From the NCBI RefSeq assembly GCF_003837805.1, contig NZ_RQIT01000020.1, positions 1-64,000 on the forward strand: a DNA stretch of 64,000 bases. Direction: 5' to 3'. Of the stretch, positions 42,790 through 51,817 are shown piece after piece. This DNA comes from Bradyrhizobium sp. RP6 (GTDB lineage: Bacteria > Pseudomonadota > Alphaproteobacteria > Rhizobiales > Xanthobacteraceae). The translations under genes were made by a program, and so were the position numbers. How positions within the stretch are numbered: position 1 is the first letter of the stretch; every line of letters begins with the position of its first letter. The notes beneath the pieces were generated by a model. That model had not been told where the DNA came from and made no database searches. It worked only from the letters and a program-made list of their open reading frames with translations.

Positions 42790-44484
42790 TCAGGCGGCGC
42801 GCACGCCCTTCAGGAACGTTCCGACTTCGCCGGAGAGCTGCTCGGCCTGCTTGGAGAGGTTCGAGGCTGCGGCGAGCACCATGCCGGCGGCGTTGCCGGT
42901 CTCGTTGGCGGCGGTGGAGACGACCCCGATATTGGTGGTGACCTCCTTGGTCGCCTCCGCCGTCTGCGAGACGCTGCGGGCGATCTCGGCGGTGGCGGCG
43001 CCTTGCTCCTCGATGGCGGCGCCGATCGAGGTCGCGATGCGGCTGACCTCCTCGATGGTGGCGGTGATGCCGCCGATCGCATCCACCGCTTCCTTGGTCG
43101 CACCCTGGATCTGGGCGATCTTGTCGCCGATCTCGCGGGTGGCTTCCGCGGTCTGGCTTGCCAGCGACTTCACCTCGGAGGCGACGACGGCAAAGCCGCG
43201 GCCGGCTTCGCCGGCGCGCGCCGCCTCGATGGTGGCGTTGAGCGCGAGCAGGTTGGTCTGGGCCGCAATGCTGGAGATCAGCTCGGCGACGTGCTCGATC
43301 TGCTGGGCGCCGTCGGACAATGCGCGCACGATGGTGTCGGTGCGGCGGGCGCTGTCGACGGCACGGCCGGTGACCTCGGCCGATTGCGCGACCTGACGGC
43401 TGATCTCGGTGATGGAGGAGGAGAGCTCCTCGGCGGCGGCCGCGACGGTCTGGACGCGCTGGCTGGCTTCGGTGGCGGCGGAGCCGACCACGGAGGCGCG
43501 GCGGTTGGTGCCTTCGGCGGTCGAGGACATCGACTTGGCGGTGGCCTCGAGCTCACCGGAGCCGGAGGCCATCAGGCCGACGAGCTGGCCGACGGAGGCA
43601 TCGAAGCGGTCGGCAAGCGCGATCAGGGCCTCGCGCTTCTCCTGCTCGGTGCGCGTCTTGGTGGCGGCCTGTTCGGCCTCCAGCGCGCGCGCCGTCAGTG
43701 CCGTCTGGCGCAGGATCTCGAGGGTCTCGGCCATGCGGCCGATCTCGTCGCCGCGATCGGTCTCCTCGACCGGTCTGTCGATGGCGCCTTCGGAGATCTC
43801 CTGCATGCGATTCTTCTGGCGCTCGAGCGCGCCGAGCACGTCGCGGGCGATCAGCCAGGACAGCGTCGCCATCAGCAGCATCAGGCCGAGGCCGATCGCG
43901 CCGAGCTCCAGCGTCAGCGCGCGCACGTCGGCGTCGATGTCGTCGACATAGAGGCCGTAGCTGATGGTCACGTTCCAGGGCGCGAATTTGCGTGCGAACA
44001 CGGTCTTGCGGACCGGCTCGGTCTGGCGGGGGCGGGGATAGAGATAGGAGGTCACGCCGCCCTGCGCGGTCTCGCTGCCGGCCTTGATGATGGCGTCGGC
44101 GATGAGCACGCCGTTGGAATCCTTGGCGCCGGTGATCTTGCCTTCGAGCTGCTGATTGGCGCCGTTGACGACCAGGGAGCCATCCTGATTGTAGACCACC
44201 GGATAGCCCTGGTTGCCGTTGAAGTTCATGCGACGGCCGCGCTGGTGGAACAGGCTCTTGGCCTCGGCCGCCGTCAGCTTGCCGGCGGTCACTTCGTCCT
44301 GGAGCGCTTGGGCGTAATTGTAGAGGAGCTCGACGGCGGTCCGCATCTGCTGGACGCGGTCCTCCATCATGCGGCTCTTGCTGAGCACGGCCGATACGCC
44401 GATGATGGCCGTGACTGTGAGAGCCGCAAGGCAGACCATGCTGGCAAGCTTGGTGCGGATCTTCAAATGGCTCAGCAGCTTCAT
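42790..44484 (-). CDS. Methyl-accepting chemotaxis protein with single Cache domain
   Basis: A 564-residue chemoreceptor. TM1 at about 12-34; periplasmic sCache-like domain to about 185 (FHQRGRRMNFNGNQGYPVVYNQDGSLVVNG, ending WNVTISYGLYVDD); TM2 at about 193-214; HAMP (about 215-265); then the long signalling helices with the conserved hairpin tip EHVAELISSIAAQTNLLALNATIEAARAGEAGRGFAVVASEVKSLA. This tip binds CheA and CheW. The ligand is unknown; sCache domains often bind small organic acids. No che genes are nearby. ATG 44484 is preferred to the GTG one codon earlier. Confidence 0.93.
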   Translation of the reverse strand: MKLLSHLKIRTKLASMVCLAALTVTAIIGVSAVLSKSRMMEDRVQQMRTAVELLYNYAQALQDEVTAGKLTAAEAKSLFHQRGRRMNFNGNQGYPVVYNQDGSLVVNGANQQLEGKITGAKDSNGVLIADAIIKAGSETAQGGVTSYLYPRPRQTEPVRKTVFARKFAPWNVTISYGLYVDDIDADVRALTLELGAIGLGLMLLMATLSWLIARDVLGALERQKNRMQEISEGAIDRPVEETDRGDEIGRMAETLEILRQTALTARALEAEQAATKTRTEQEKREALIALADRFDASVGQLVGLMASGSGELEATAKSMSSTAEGTNRRASVVGSAATEASQRVQTVAAAAEELSSSITEISRQVAQSAEVTGRAVDSARRTDTIVRALSDGAQQIEHVAELISSIAAQTNLLALNATIEAARAGEAGRGFAVVASEVKSLASQTAEATREIGDKIAQIQGATKEAVDAIGGITATIEEVSRIATSIGAAIEEQGAATAEIARSVSQTAEATKEVTTNIGVVSTAANETGNAAGMVLAAASNLSKQAEQLSGEVGTFLKGVRAA

Positions 44485-44705
44485 CACAGCCCCTACGGAA
44501 TGGTTGTTGTTGCTCGCATGGGTAGCAGGAAGTTCTTACCAAACGTGAACATGCGCGCGCAGAACCGCGCCGCGCGAAAGCTGCCGTGCGGTCTTATGCG
44601 CAAGCCTGCAACCAGACCGACGACAGGCGCCGGTGCAGGCCAATGCGGAGGCCGGAGAGAATTGGTTTTTCGCTTTGGTGGGCGGCCGGTCGGACAGGAG
44701 CGCTC

Positions 44706-44792
44706 ATGAACCGATTCGTTCACCGAATCATCATGTCCGTGCTGCTCGTGGCGGTCCTCGTTCTCATCTGGAACGTGCTGGGCGCGCGCTGA
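44706..44792 (+). CDS. 28-residue single-pass membrane peptide
   Basis: A small reading frame MNRFVHRIIMSVLLVAVLVL followed by IWNVLGAR: a short basic N-terminus and one clear hydrophobic helix (about residues 9-25). AGGAG sits 6 bases before the ATG, which is strong support for translation. Nothing downstream suggests an operon. Function unknown; such microproteins often associate with membrane complexes. Confidence 0.45.
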   Translation: MNRFVHRIIMSVLLVAVLVLIWNVLGAR

Positions 44793-44849
44793 GCCGCACC
44801 GGCTGATCCGCCGGTGCTGTCTTACTTTCAGGTTAACCGGCGAAGCGCG

Positions 44850-45287
44850 TCAGCGCCGCGCATAAGCGTCGCCGCCTGCGCCGCTCTCCTTGCCCATTGC
44901 GGCATCGACGCTCACCGAGCCGCCGCCGGCCGCCGAGAGATAGAGACAGGCGAAGCAGAACAGGATCGCGGCGGTGCCGCCGTTCAGCAGCGGCAGGAAC
45001 ACCGGCGTCTCGCCCTTGAGCATGTGGCCCATGAAGTAGGCGAAGGCCATTTCACCCGAGAGGATGAACGCGGTGAGCCGCGTGAACAGGCCGAGCATCA
45101 GGAGCGCGCCGAGCACGAGCTCGATCGCGCCGGCCGTCCAGATCAGCGGCGGAATGTTGGCGAAGTAGGGAAGCACCGGAAACTTGAACAGCTTGGCGAC
45201 GCCATACTGGAACAGCAACAGGCCGGTGATGAAGCGAAACAGGCTCAGAAGAACCGGCTGAAAGCGAGAGAGATAAGGAAAGTCCAT
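44850..45287 (-). CDS. DoxX family membrane protein
   Basis: A 145-residue protein with four hydrophobic helices, of the DoxX/YphA family. Family pattern: LSLFRFITGLLLFQYGVAKLF near the start, WTAGAIELVLGALLMLGLFTRLTAFILSGEMAFAYFMGHM in the middle and a third/fourth helix LNGGTAAILFCFACLYL. DoxX proteins have been linked to thiosulfate:quinone oxidoreductase subunits and to oxidative stress, but for most members, including this one, the role is open. The ATG at 45287 with GGAGGG upstream is preferred to an upstream start at 45326. Confidence 0.87.
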   Translation of the reverse strand: MDFPYLSRFQPVLLSLFRFITGLLLFQYGVAKLFKFPVLPYFANIPPLIWTAGAIELVLGALLMLGLFTRLTAFILSGEMAFAYFMGHMLKGETPVFLPLLNGGTAAILFCFACLYLSAAGGGSVSVDAAMGKESGAGGDAYARR

Positions 45288-45506
45288 CGGTTTGCCCTCC
45301 ATCCAATGCTGCGACTTGGACCGCATTCGGTTTCGTCTCGCAAGCCACCCAGGATCAATTCCGCGCTGACATTTTTGTCATGTCGGACAAAACACCGCAG
45401 GCACGGCTTTTCAGCCGCGCGCGATCCGCTTTTTCGCACATGTTCGCCTCGCGCCCGTACGTAATAGCCCGGTGATGCCAAGGGATGCAGGTTACGTCGA
45501 GGAGAC

Positions 45507-46778
45507 CTACTCCCGCAAGGCGGGGACGATCAGGAATGGAGTCATTCCGAGAATCACGCTCGCAAGTGCGAAGACCAGCAGGAGATTGTAACCGTGCGTT
45601 GCATCGTGAATCAGACCGCCGCTCCATGAGCCGAAGGCCGAGCCCAAGCCGCTGCCGATCGAGATGGTGCCGAAGATGGTGCCGACGCGCTTGCCGCGAA
45701 AGATCTTCATCGCGGTCGCCGTGATCAGCGGCCCGCGGGAGCCCATCATGCTGCCGAAGCAGACGACGAAACCGGTGAGCAGGATGACGTTCGGATAGTA
45801 CTGCAACAGCCAGAGCAGAACGATGCCGAGAATCGAGATCGCGTAGCTGAGCAGCACCGACGGCCGGCGTCCGATCAGGGCGTCGAGCGCCGAGACCCCC
45901 AGCATGCCGAACACCAGCACGATGCCGGAGAAGCCCCAGGCGGTCGCAGCCTGGAGCGGCGGAAAGCCGGCGTCGATCAAATAGGCCACGATCTGCGCCG
46001 CGATGGAATACATGCCGACCGCGGTGAAGAAGAAGGTCGAGAACAGCGCCCAGAAGGCATGATGACGCATCGCGCTCGCAAGGGTCCAGCCGCTGTCGAC
46101 GAAATCCGGATCGCTCTTCTTGGTCACGTGCGGTGAGCCGGCCGCGAACATGCGCCAGGGCAGGAGCAGCAGCGGCACCAGCAGCCCGAGCGCGGCGAGG
46201 CCGTAGACCTGATAGGTTTCACGCCAGCCGAGATGATCGATCAGAAGCTGCGAGGCCGGAAGCAATGCCAGCACGCCGCCGCCCATCGCCGAGAAGACCA
46301 CCGCCATGGCGGTCGGCAGCTTTGGGCCGAACCAGCGGCCGAGCAGGATCGAGTTGGGCACATTGCCGATGAAGGCAACGCCGATGCCGACGCAGATGCC
46401 GATCGACAGCTGGAATTGCCAGAGGGCTTGCGCGTGGCTCGCGATCAGAAAGGCCGAACCGAGCAGGAGCAGCCCGAGCGCATAGACGATACGGGGCCCG
46501 GAATGATCGAACAGGCGCCCGACCAGCGGTGCGGTCAGTCCGCTGACGAGCCAGGTCAGTGAATAAATCGAGACGACCTGGGCGCGATCCCAGCCGAAGT
46601 TTTCGGAGATCGGCTTGAGGAAGACGGTGAAGCTCTCGCTGAGCCCGCGTCCAAGAACCGCCAGCGTAAAGCACAGGCCGAGCACGACGAGAGCGGTGCG
46701 CACCGCCTTCGGCCTGGTGCTTCCGGCTTGTTCCTTGCTCGCTTCCGCTGTCGTTTCTTTGGTCGCGTTCTGGTCCAT
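45507..46778 (-). CDS. Major facilitator superfamily transporter
   Basis: A 423-residue MFS permease with twelve predicted helices and a polar N-terminus of about 25 residues. Motif A-like loop GLTAPLVGRLFDHSGPRIVYALG follows helix 2; central cytoplasmic loop at about 205-230. The general pattern (FGWDRAQVVSIYSLTWLVSG) resembles oxalate:formate antiporter/monocarboxylate transporter-type MFS proteins. Substrate unknown, likely an organic anion. It lies 57 bp downstream of tyrS in the same direction. Confidence 0.87.
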   Translation of the reverse strand: MDQNATKETTAEASKEQAGSTRPKAVRTALVVLGLCFTLAVLGRGLSESFTVFLKPISENFGWDRAQVVSIYSLTWLVSGLTAPLVGRLFDHSGPRIVYALGLLLLGSAFLIASHAQALWQFQLSIGICVGIGVAFIGNVPNSILLGRWFGPKLPTAMAVVFSAMGGGVLALLPASQLLIDHLGWRETYQVYGLAALGLLVPLLLLPWRMFAAGSPHVTKKSDPDFVDSGWTLASAMRHHAFWALFSTFFFTAVGMYSIAAQIVAYLIDAGFPPLQAATAWGFSGIVLVFGMLGVSALDALIGRRPSVLLSYAISILGIVLLWLLQYYPNVILLTGFVVCFGSMMGSRGPLITATAMKIFRGKRVGTIFGTISIGSGLGSAFGSWSGGLIHDATHGYNLLLVFALASVILGMTPFLIVPALRE

Positions 46779-46835
46779 TGCCGGTCAGGAGGCGCGCTTC
46801 GGCGCGACCTGACAAGCAGTGAAAAGCTCATACGC

Positions 46836-48089
46836 CTATGCAGGCTTGATGAGCACGTGCTTCTTCTTGCCGAAGGACAGCTTGATCACGCCTTCCGGCG
46901 TCAGATTGCCCGCCGACAGGGCCATCTTCTCGTCGGTAACTGGCGCGTCGTTGACGCGCAGGCCGCCGCCCTTGATCTGCCGTCGGGCTTCGCCGTTGGA
47001 GGCAACGAGGCCTGCCTTGACGAAGGCGTTGAGCACGCCGAGGCCGGCGTCCAGCTCGCTACGCGGAATTTCGACGGTCGGCAGGCTTTCGGCGAGCGCG
47101 CCTTCCTCGAAGGTGCGGCGCGCGGTCTCCGCGGCTTCGTTCGCGGCGTCGCGGCCGTGCAGCAGCGCGGTCGCTTCGGTCGCGAGTACCTTCTTGGCCT
47201 CGTTGATCTCCGAGCCGCCCAGCGCCTCGAGCTTCCTGATCTCGGCCATCGGCAGCGTCGTGAACAGCTTCAGGAACTTGGCGACGTCGGCGTCCTCGGT
47301 GTTGCGCCAGTACTGCCAGAAATCGTATGGGCTGAACTGGTCGGCATTGAGCCAGACCGCGCCTTGCGCGGTCTTGCCCATCTTGGCGCCGGACGCAGTC
47401 GTCAGCAGCGGCGTCGTCAGCGCGAACAACTGGTGGGTCCCCATGCGGCGGCCGAGATCGACGCCCATGATAATGTTGCCCCATTGGTCCGATCCGCCCA
47501 TCTGGAGGCGGCAGCCGGTGCGCTTGGCTAGCTCGACGAAGTCGTAGGCCTGGCAGACCATGTAGTTGAATTCGATGAAGCTCATCTCCTGCTCGCGCTC
47601 GAGACGCAGCCGCACGGAGTCCATGGTCAGCATGCGGTTGACCGAGAAGTGGCGGCCGACATCGCGCAGCATCTCGATCCAGTTCAGCTTGGTCAGCCAT
47701 TCCGCATTGTCGAGCATGATGGCGTCGCTCTTGCCCTCGCCATAACGCAGCACCTTCGCGAACACGCCGCGGATCGATTCCTTGTTGGCCTCGATCTCGG
47801 CAATGGTGCGCATCGCGCGCGTCTCGTCCTTGCCGGAGGGGTCGCCCACCATGGTGGTACCGCCGCCCATCAGCGTGATCGGCTTGTTGCCGGACTGCTG
47901 CAGCCAGTGCAGCATCATCATGGTCAGGTAATTGCCGATGTGCAGCGAGCGGGCGGTGCAATCGTAGCCGACATAGGCGATGGCTTCGCCCTTGGCGGCA
48001 AGCGCATCCAGCCCCTCGAAATCGGAGCATTGGTGGATGAATCCTCGTTCCTGCAGGATATTGAGGAAATCCGATTTAAATGCAGTCAT
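46836..48089 (-). CDS. tyrS: Tyrosyl-tRNA synthetase
   Basis: A 417-residue class I synthetase charging tRNA-Tyr. The HIGH motif appears as HIGN (SLHIGNYLTMMML, near residue 50), the KMSKS motif as KMGKT (GAKMGKTAQGAVWLN, near 240), and the tyrosine-binding YDFVELAKRTGCRLQMGGSDQWGNI segment is intact. The C-terminal S4 RNA-binding domain covers about 350-410. Length is normal. The start lies in a 165-bp divergent region shared with anmK. Confidence 0.97.
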   Translation of the reverse strand: MTAFKSDFLNILQERGFIHQCSDFEGLDALAAKGEAIAYVGYDCTARSLHIGNYLTMMMLHWLQQSGNKPITLMGGGTTMVGDPSGKDETRAMRTIAEIEANKESIRGVFAKVLRYGEGKSDAIMLDNAEWLTKLNWIEMLRDVGRHFSVNRMLTMDSVRLRLEREQEMSFIEFNYMVCQAYDFVELAKRTGCRLQMGGSDQWGNIIMGVDLGRRMGTHQLFALTTPLLTTASGAKMGKTAQGAVWLNADQFSPYDFWQYWRNTEDADVAKFLKLFTTLPMAEIRKLEALGGSEINEAKKVLATEATALLHGRDAANEAAETARRTFEEGALAESLPTVEIPRSELDAGLGVLNAFVKAGLVASNGEARRQIKGGGLRVNDAPVTDEKMALSAGNLTPEGVIKLSFGKKKHVLIKPA

Positions 48090-48254
48090 CTGTCGGCGCG
48101 CCTGACAATTTTTGGTTTACTGTTTTGGGGGCAATTTAGGGGTCTTCCGCGGGAACCCGATGTCCGCCCGCCACCTGGCGCGTTGGCATTATAAGATGTG
48201 TCCCTCTGGCACAAGATCAGCAGGCCAGGGCGGGTCTCTTGAGGACACTGATCC

Positions 48255-49358
48255 ATGATGTTGACGGCACTCGGTCTGATGAGCGGCACCTCGCTGGACG
48301 GGGTGGATGTCGCGCTGATCGAAACCGACGGAAAGCAGGTGAAGGCGTTCGGGCCGACCGGCTACCGGGCCTACAGCCCGGCCGAGCGCAACCTGCTGCG
48401 TCAGGCGCTGAACGAGGCCTTGCATCTGCAGCAACGCGACGCCCGCCCGGGCATTCTGGCCGATGCCGAGCGCGCGGTGACGCGGGCTCATGCCGAGGCG
48501 GTCACGGCCTTCCTCGCCCAGAACCGCATGAGACCGGAGGACATCGACATCGTCGGCTTCCATGGCCAGACCGTGCTGCACCGGCCCGAGAAGCGGCTGA
48601 CGGTGCAGATCGGCGATGGGCCGGCACTGGCCAAGGCGATCCATATTCCCGTCATGTATGATTTCCGCGCCGCCGACGTCGAGGCCGGCGGGCAGGGCGC
48701 CCCCTTCGTGCCGGTCTACCACCGAGCGCTCGTCCAATCGCTGGAGCGCGAGGCGCCGATCGTCGTGGTCAATATCGGCGGCGTCTCCAACATCACCTAT
48801 ATCGACGGCAACGACGCTTTGATTGCCTGCGATACCGGCCCCGGCAATGCATTGCTGGACGATTTCATGTACCGCACCATGAGCCAGGCGTTCGATTCCG
48901 AAGGCAAATTCGCAGCGCTCGGCAAGGTGGATGAGGCCTGGATCAGCCGGGCGCTGGAGCTGCCGTTCTTTGCACTGCCGCCGCCGAAATCGCTCGACCG
49001 CAACGATTTTGCCGCCCTGAAGCTCGGCGACGTCGCGCCGGCCGACGGCGCCGCGACGCTGACCGCCTTCACCGCGGCGGCGATCGCCCGCATCATTCCG
49101 CTGTTGCCGCGGCGACCGCGGAGCTGGATCGTCTGCGGCGGTGGCGCGCGCAACCTCACCATGCTGCGGATGCTGCGGGAGCGGGTGGGCTCGGCCACCG
49201 TCGAGGCCGCGGAGACACTCGGCTGGGCCTCCGATGCCATCGAGGCGCAAGCCTTCGGCTTTCTCGCCGCCCGCGGCCTGAAGGGCCTGCCGCTGTCCTA
49301 TCCGGCGACGACGGGCGTGCCGATGCCGATGACGGGTGGGATCATGACCCGGCCCTGA
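48255..49358 (+). CDS. anmK: Anhydro-N-acetylmuramic acid kinase
   Basis: A 367-residue murein-recycling kinase that turns 1,6-anhydroMurNAc into MurNAc-6-phosphate. Marks: ATP phosphate loop LGLMSGTSLDGVDVALIETDG at the start, the DIDIVGFHGQTVLHRPE block with catalytic Asp region, NIGGVSNITYI, CDTGPGNALLDDF and the C-terminal WIVCGGGARNLTMLRML. It is divergent from tyrS, a conserved neighbour in alphaproteobacteria. It complements the amidase and PBP genes at 29-33 kb. Confidence 0.95.
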   Translation: MMLTALGLMSGTSLDGVDVALIETDGKQVKAFGPTGYRAYSPAERNLLRQALNEALHLQQRDARPGILADAERAVTRAHAEAVTAFLAQNRMRPEDIDIVGFHGQTVLHRPEKRLTVQIGDGPALAKAIHIPVMYDFRAADVEAGGQGAPFVPVYHRALVQSLEREAPIVVVNIGGVSNITYIDGNDALIACDTGPGNALLDDFMYRTMSQAFDSEGKFAALGKVDEAWISRALELPFFALPPPKSLDRNDFAALKLGDVAPADGAATLTAFTAAAIARIIPLLPRRPRSWIVCGGGARNLTMLRMLRERVGSATVEAAETLGWASDAIEAQAFGFLAARGLKGLPLSYPATTGVPMPMTGGIMTRP

Positions 49359-49373
49359 GATCACGGCCGATTA

Positions 49374-49434
49374 ATGCAAGTGCATTGATCTTGACGAGTT
49401 CATGCAAATGCATCTAGATTGGATGCATCTGCAT
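49374..49434 (+). promoter_or_regulatory. Promoter with three ATGCA-N2-TGCAT operators
   Basis: A good sigma-70-like promoter is visible: -35 TTGACG (49391-49396), 17-bp spacer, -10 CTAGAT (49414-49419). Three copies of the dyad ATGCA-N2-TGCAT lie on it: 49374-49385 (upstream of -35), 49402-49413 (filling the spacer) and 49423-49434 (at the predicted start site). The last two are 21 bp apart, two helical turns. This is the layout of a repressor-controlled promoter; the repressor is not encoded next to it. Confidence 0.7.
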
Positions 49435-49455
49435 CTAGCCGCCGGGATCATCGCC

Positions 49456-50133
49456 ATGACCGCCTCGCTCAAACTGATCAGCCACAAGCTTTGTCCCTAT
49501 GTGCAGCGCGCGGTGATCGCGCTGAAGGAGAAGGGCGTGCCGTTCGAGCGGATCGACATCGATCTCGCCAGCAAGCCCGACTGGTTTCTGAGGCTGTCAC
49601 CGCTCGGCAAGGTGCCGGTGCTTGTGGTGACGACGGAGAAGGGCGAGGTCGCGCTGTTCGAGAGCAACGTCATCTGCGAGTACATCGAGGAGACGCAAGG
49701 CGGTGCGAAGCTGCATCCGGCGGATGCTTTGAAACGCGCCGAGCACCGCGGCTGGATGGAGTTCGGCTCGGCGATCCTCGGTGATCCCTGGGGCCTGGAA
49801 ACCACGAGTGACCCGGCGATCTTCGAGAACAAGCGCCAGGCGCTCGCGGCGAAATTTGCGCGCGTCGAGGCCGCGCTTGGCACAGGTCCATTCTTTGCCC
49901 GCGACGCGTTCAGCCTCGTCGACGCCGTATTCGCGCCGATCTTCCGCTATTTCGACCTGTTCGACGAACTGACCGAGCACGGCATCTTCCGCGATGTGCC
50001 GAGGGTCCGTGCCTGGCGCGCCGAGCTCGCGAAGCGTCCGAGTGTGCGCACCGCAGTCGGCACAGACTATCCGCAATTGCTGCGCGCCTTCCTCCTTCGC
50101 CACGACGCGCATCTGCTCAAGCTCGCGGCCTGA
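49456..50133 (+). CDS. Glutathione S-transferase family protein
   Basis: A 225-residue GST-like protein. N-terminal thioredoxin-fold domain (residues 1-80) starts LKLISHKLCPYVQRAVIALKEKG with Cys at the omega/DHAR-type active site (LCPYVQ) and the glutathione-binding ESNVICEYIEE. The C-terminal helical domain ends near 220. The Cys-type active site suggests thiol transferase or dehydroascorbate reductase-like chemistry rather than classic conjugation. ATG 49456 fits the domain start; upstream in-frame ATGs at 49402 and 49423 lie inside the operator/promoter. It is followed by an SMR exporter 10 bp later, pointing to a detoxification operon. Confidence 0.88.
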   Translation: MTASLKLISHKLCPYVQRAVIALKEKGVPFERIDIDLASKPDWFLRLSPLGKVPVLVVTTEKGEVALFESNVICEYIEETQGGAKLHPADALKRAEHRGWMEFGSAILGDPWGLETTSDPAIFENKRQALAAKFARVEAALGTGPFFARDAFSLVDAVFAPIFRYFDLFDELTEHGIFRDVPRVRAWRAELAKRPSVRTAVGTDYPQLLRAFLLRHDAHLLKLAA

Positions 50134-50143
50134 GCACGGTCCG

Positions 50144-50467
50144 ATGTCGCAATCCCTGGCTTGGCTGATGCTGGTGATCGCAGGCGCGCTCGATGTCGGC
50201 TGGGCGATCTCGATGAAATATGCGGAAGGCTACACGCGCGTCGGCTGGAGCGTCGCTTCGCTGGTGCTGCTCGCAGCCTTCGTCTTCCTGCTCGGCCGGG
50301 CCTTGAAGGTGCTCGAGGTCGGCGTCGCCTATTCGGTCTGGACCGGCATCGGTGCCGCCGGCACCTTCTTGATGGGCGTGGTGTTGTTCGGCGAGTCCTT
50401 AAGCGCGATGAAGCTTGCGGGCATCGCGCTCGTCTTGATGGGGATCGTCGCGCTGAAGCTGGCGTAG
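50144..50467 (+). CDS. SMR family transporter, SugE/Gdx-like
   Basis: A 107-residue small multidrug resistance protein with four TM helices that works as a dimer. The N-terminus MSQSLAWLMLVIAGALDVGWAISMKYAEG fits the SugE/Gdx branch (guanidinium exporters); Glu14 of EmrE-type drug pumps is replaced in the usual helix-1 position by the ALDVGWAISMK context with Asp. The LEVGVAYSVWTGIGAAGTFLMGVVLFGE segment is typical. The start is 10 bp after the GST stop; the genes share the triple-operator promoter. No guanidine riboswitch is evident. A guanidinium substrate is inferred from family only. Confidence 0.85.
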   Translation: MSQSLAWLMLVIAGALDVGWAISMKYAEGYTRVGWSVASLVLLAAFVFLLGRALKVLEVGVAYSVWTGIGAAGTFLMGVVLFGESLSAMKLAGIALVLMGIVALKLA

Positions 50468-50479
50468 ACAGTTGTGTAA

Positions 50480-50770
50480 TCAGATGCACCCATCGGCAAG
50501 GAGCAGCCTGCTGGTCGTCGTCGCCTGGCGCAGTTTGAACAGAGGCTGAATGTCGGGATCATCCAAGAAGGCCTGAGCTTTCTCGCGATCCGCAAATTCG
50601 ATGATGACGAGGCGCTCGGGCGCCCAGTCGCCCTCGATCGTGGTCGGCTCGACGCCGCGCACGATGTATCGTCCTGAATGCTTCGCAATGAATGCCGGGA
50701 TTTCAGCGATATAAGTCTTGAATCCGGCGTGGTCGTTCACCGACAGATCAAGAACCAGATACGCCTTCAT
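50480..50770 (-). CDS. DUF1330 domain protein
   Basis: A 96-residue cytoplasmic protein of the DUF1330 family (ferredoxin-like dimeric alpha/beta-barrel fold). Typical pattern: KAYLVLDLSVNDHAGFKTYIAEIPAFIAKHSGRYIVRGVEP, then GDWAPERLVIIEFADREKAQAFLDDPD. No enzymatic activity is established for the family. The ATG at 50770 with GGAG upstream is preferred to a TTG at 50779. It converges on the SMR gene and follows the hydrolase gene. Confidence 0.88.
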   Translation of the reverse strand: MKAYLVLDLSVNDHAGFKTYIAEIPAFIAKHSGRYIVRGVEPTTIEGDWAPERLVIIEFADREKAQAFLDDPDIQPLFKLRQATTTSRLLLADGCI

Positions 50771-50833
50771 CGCTCGCAATCTCCAGCGTGACGGTCCGTA
50801 GCCATGCCACGAACCTGTCTACGCCGGAAGATC

Positions 50834-51481
50834 TCACCGCACGTTGGCCAGGCGCATGTCGAGATAGGCCGTGATGGTTTCCATCAGCGGCTCGAGCTTG
50901 GCGTCGAAGAAGTGGTTGGCGCCGGGGATGATCTGCTGGTCGATCACGATGCCCTTCTGCGTCTTCAGCTTCTCGACCAGAGTGTTGACGTCCTTGGGCG
51001 GCACCACCGCATCCTTCTCGCCATGCACGATCAGCCCCGACGACGGGCAGGGCGCGAGGAACGAGAAGTCGTAGAGGTTCGCGGGCGGCGCGATCGAGAT
51101 GAAGCCTTCGACCTCGGGGCGGCGCATCAGCAGCTGCATGCCGATCCAGGCGCCGAACGAGAAGCCGGCGACCCAGCAGGCGCGCGCTTCGGGATTGATG
51201 GTCTGCGCCCAGTCGAGCGCGGCGGCTGCATCCGACAATTCGCCGGTGCCGTGGTCGAACGAGCCCTGGCTGCGGCCGACGCCGCGGAAATTGAAGCGCA
51301 GCACCGAGAATCCGCGATGTGCGAAGGCATAGTAGCACTGGTACACGATCTGATGGTTCATCGTGCCGTGGAACTGCGGATGCGGATGCAGGATCATCGC
51401 GATCGGCGCGTTCTTCTGCTTGGCGGGGTGATAGCGGCCTTCGAGACGGCCCGCAGGGCCGGTGAAAATGACTTCAGGCAT
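50834..51481 (-). CDS. Alpha/beta hydrolase, COG2945-like
   Basis: A 215-residue small serine hydrolase of the alpha/beta superfamily. It shows LHPHPQFHGTMNH (oxyanion region), FNFRGVGRSQGSFDHG, the nucleophile elbow GFSFGAWIG (Ser near 107), Asp in VHGEKDAVVPP and catalytic His in IPGANHFFDAK. No signal peptide. The substrate is unknown. ATG 51481 starts the conserved region (MPEVIFTGPAGRLEG); the frame open to 51523 adds 14 unsupported residues. Confidence 0.87.
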   Translation of the reverse strand: MPEVIFTGPAGRLEGRYHPAKQKNAPIAMILHPHPQFHGTMNHQIVYQCYYAFAHRGFSVLRFNFRGVGRSQGSFDHGTGELSDAAAALDWAQTINPEARACWVAGFSFGAWIGMQLLMRRPEVEGFISIAPPANLYDFSFLAPCPSSGLIVHGEKDAVVPPKDVNTLVEKLKTQKGIVIDQQIIPGANHFFDAKLEPLMETITAYLDMRLANVR

Positions 51482-51817
51482 GGATGTCTCTGATTGAGTC
51501 CCTTGGAGGTGATCCCTGCGCAATCAACCGACTGTGGCTCCATCAGCGTTGCTGCCGACGGGAGCACGAATGAGGGTGGAAAGGCGCGCCCTCGGATGAT
51601 GCGTGAGTGGCGCGCAGGTGAACTGACGCGCGCGTTCTAACACAAGGCAAGGGTCAAAAAGCAAGCTTCTTCGACATCTCTCAATGCGCTCAAGAGCTTA
51701 GTCAGTCATGGCAACGTCATCTTCGGCCTGCCGCCCATGACCGGACCTGCTCGGGTTCAACCGGAGAACAGTGGTGGTTGGCCGCTCTGCCGGAGGGCAG
51801 TGCTCAACCAATTGGAA
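51482..51817. other. Gene-free gap with long hairpin
   Basis: No reading frame is credible here. Eight bases past the LytTR gene stop (on the minus strand) lies a long imperfect hairpin at 51775-51810: outer TGGTTG / CAACCA, inner CTGCC / GGCAG with a GGAG loop. No T-run follows, so it could be a factor-dependent terminator or transcript-stabilising end. The rest probably holds the promoter of the hydrolase gene. Confidence 0.4.

Noticed and set aside
50134..50143. Guanidine riboswitch for the SMR gene
   Set aside because: There are only 10 bp between the GST stop and the SMR start, and no riboswitch-like fold lies upstream of the GST gene.
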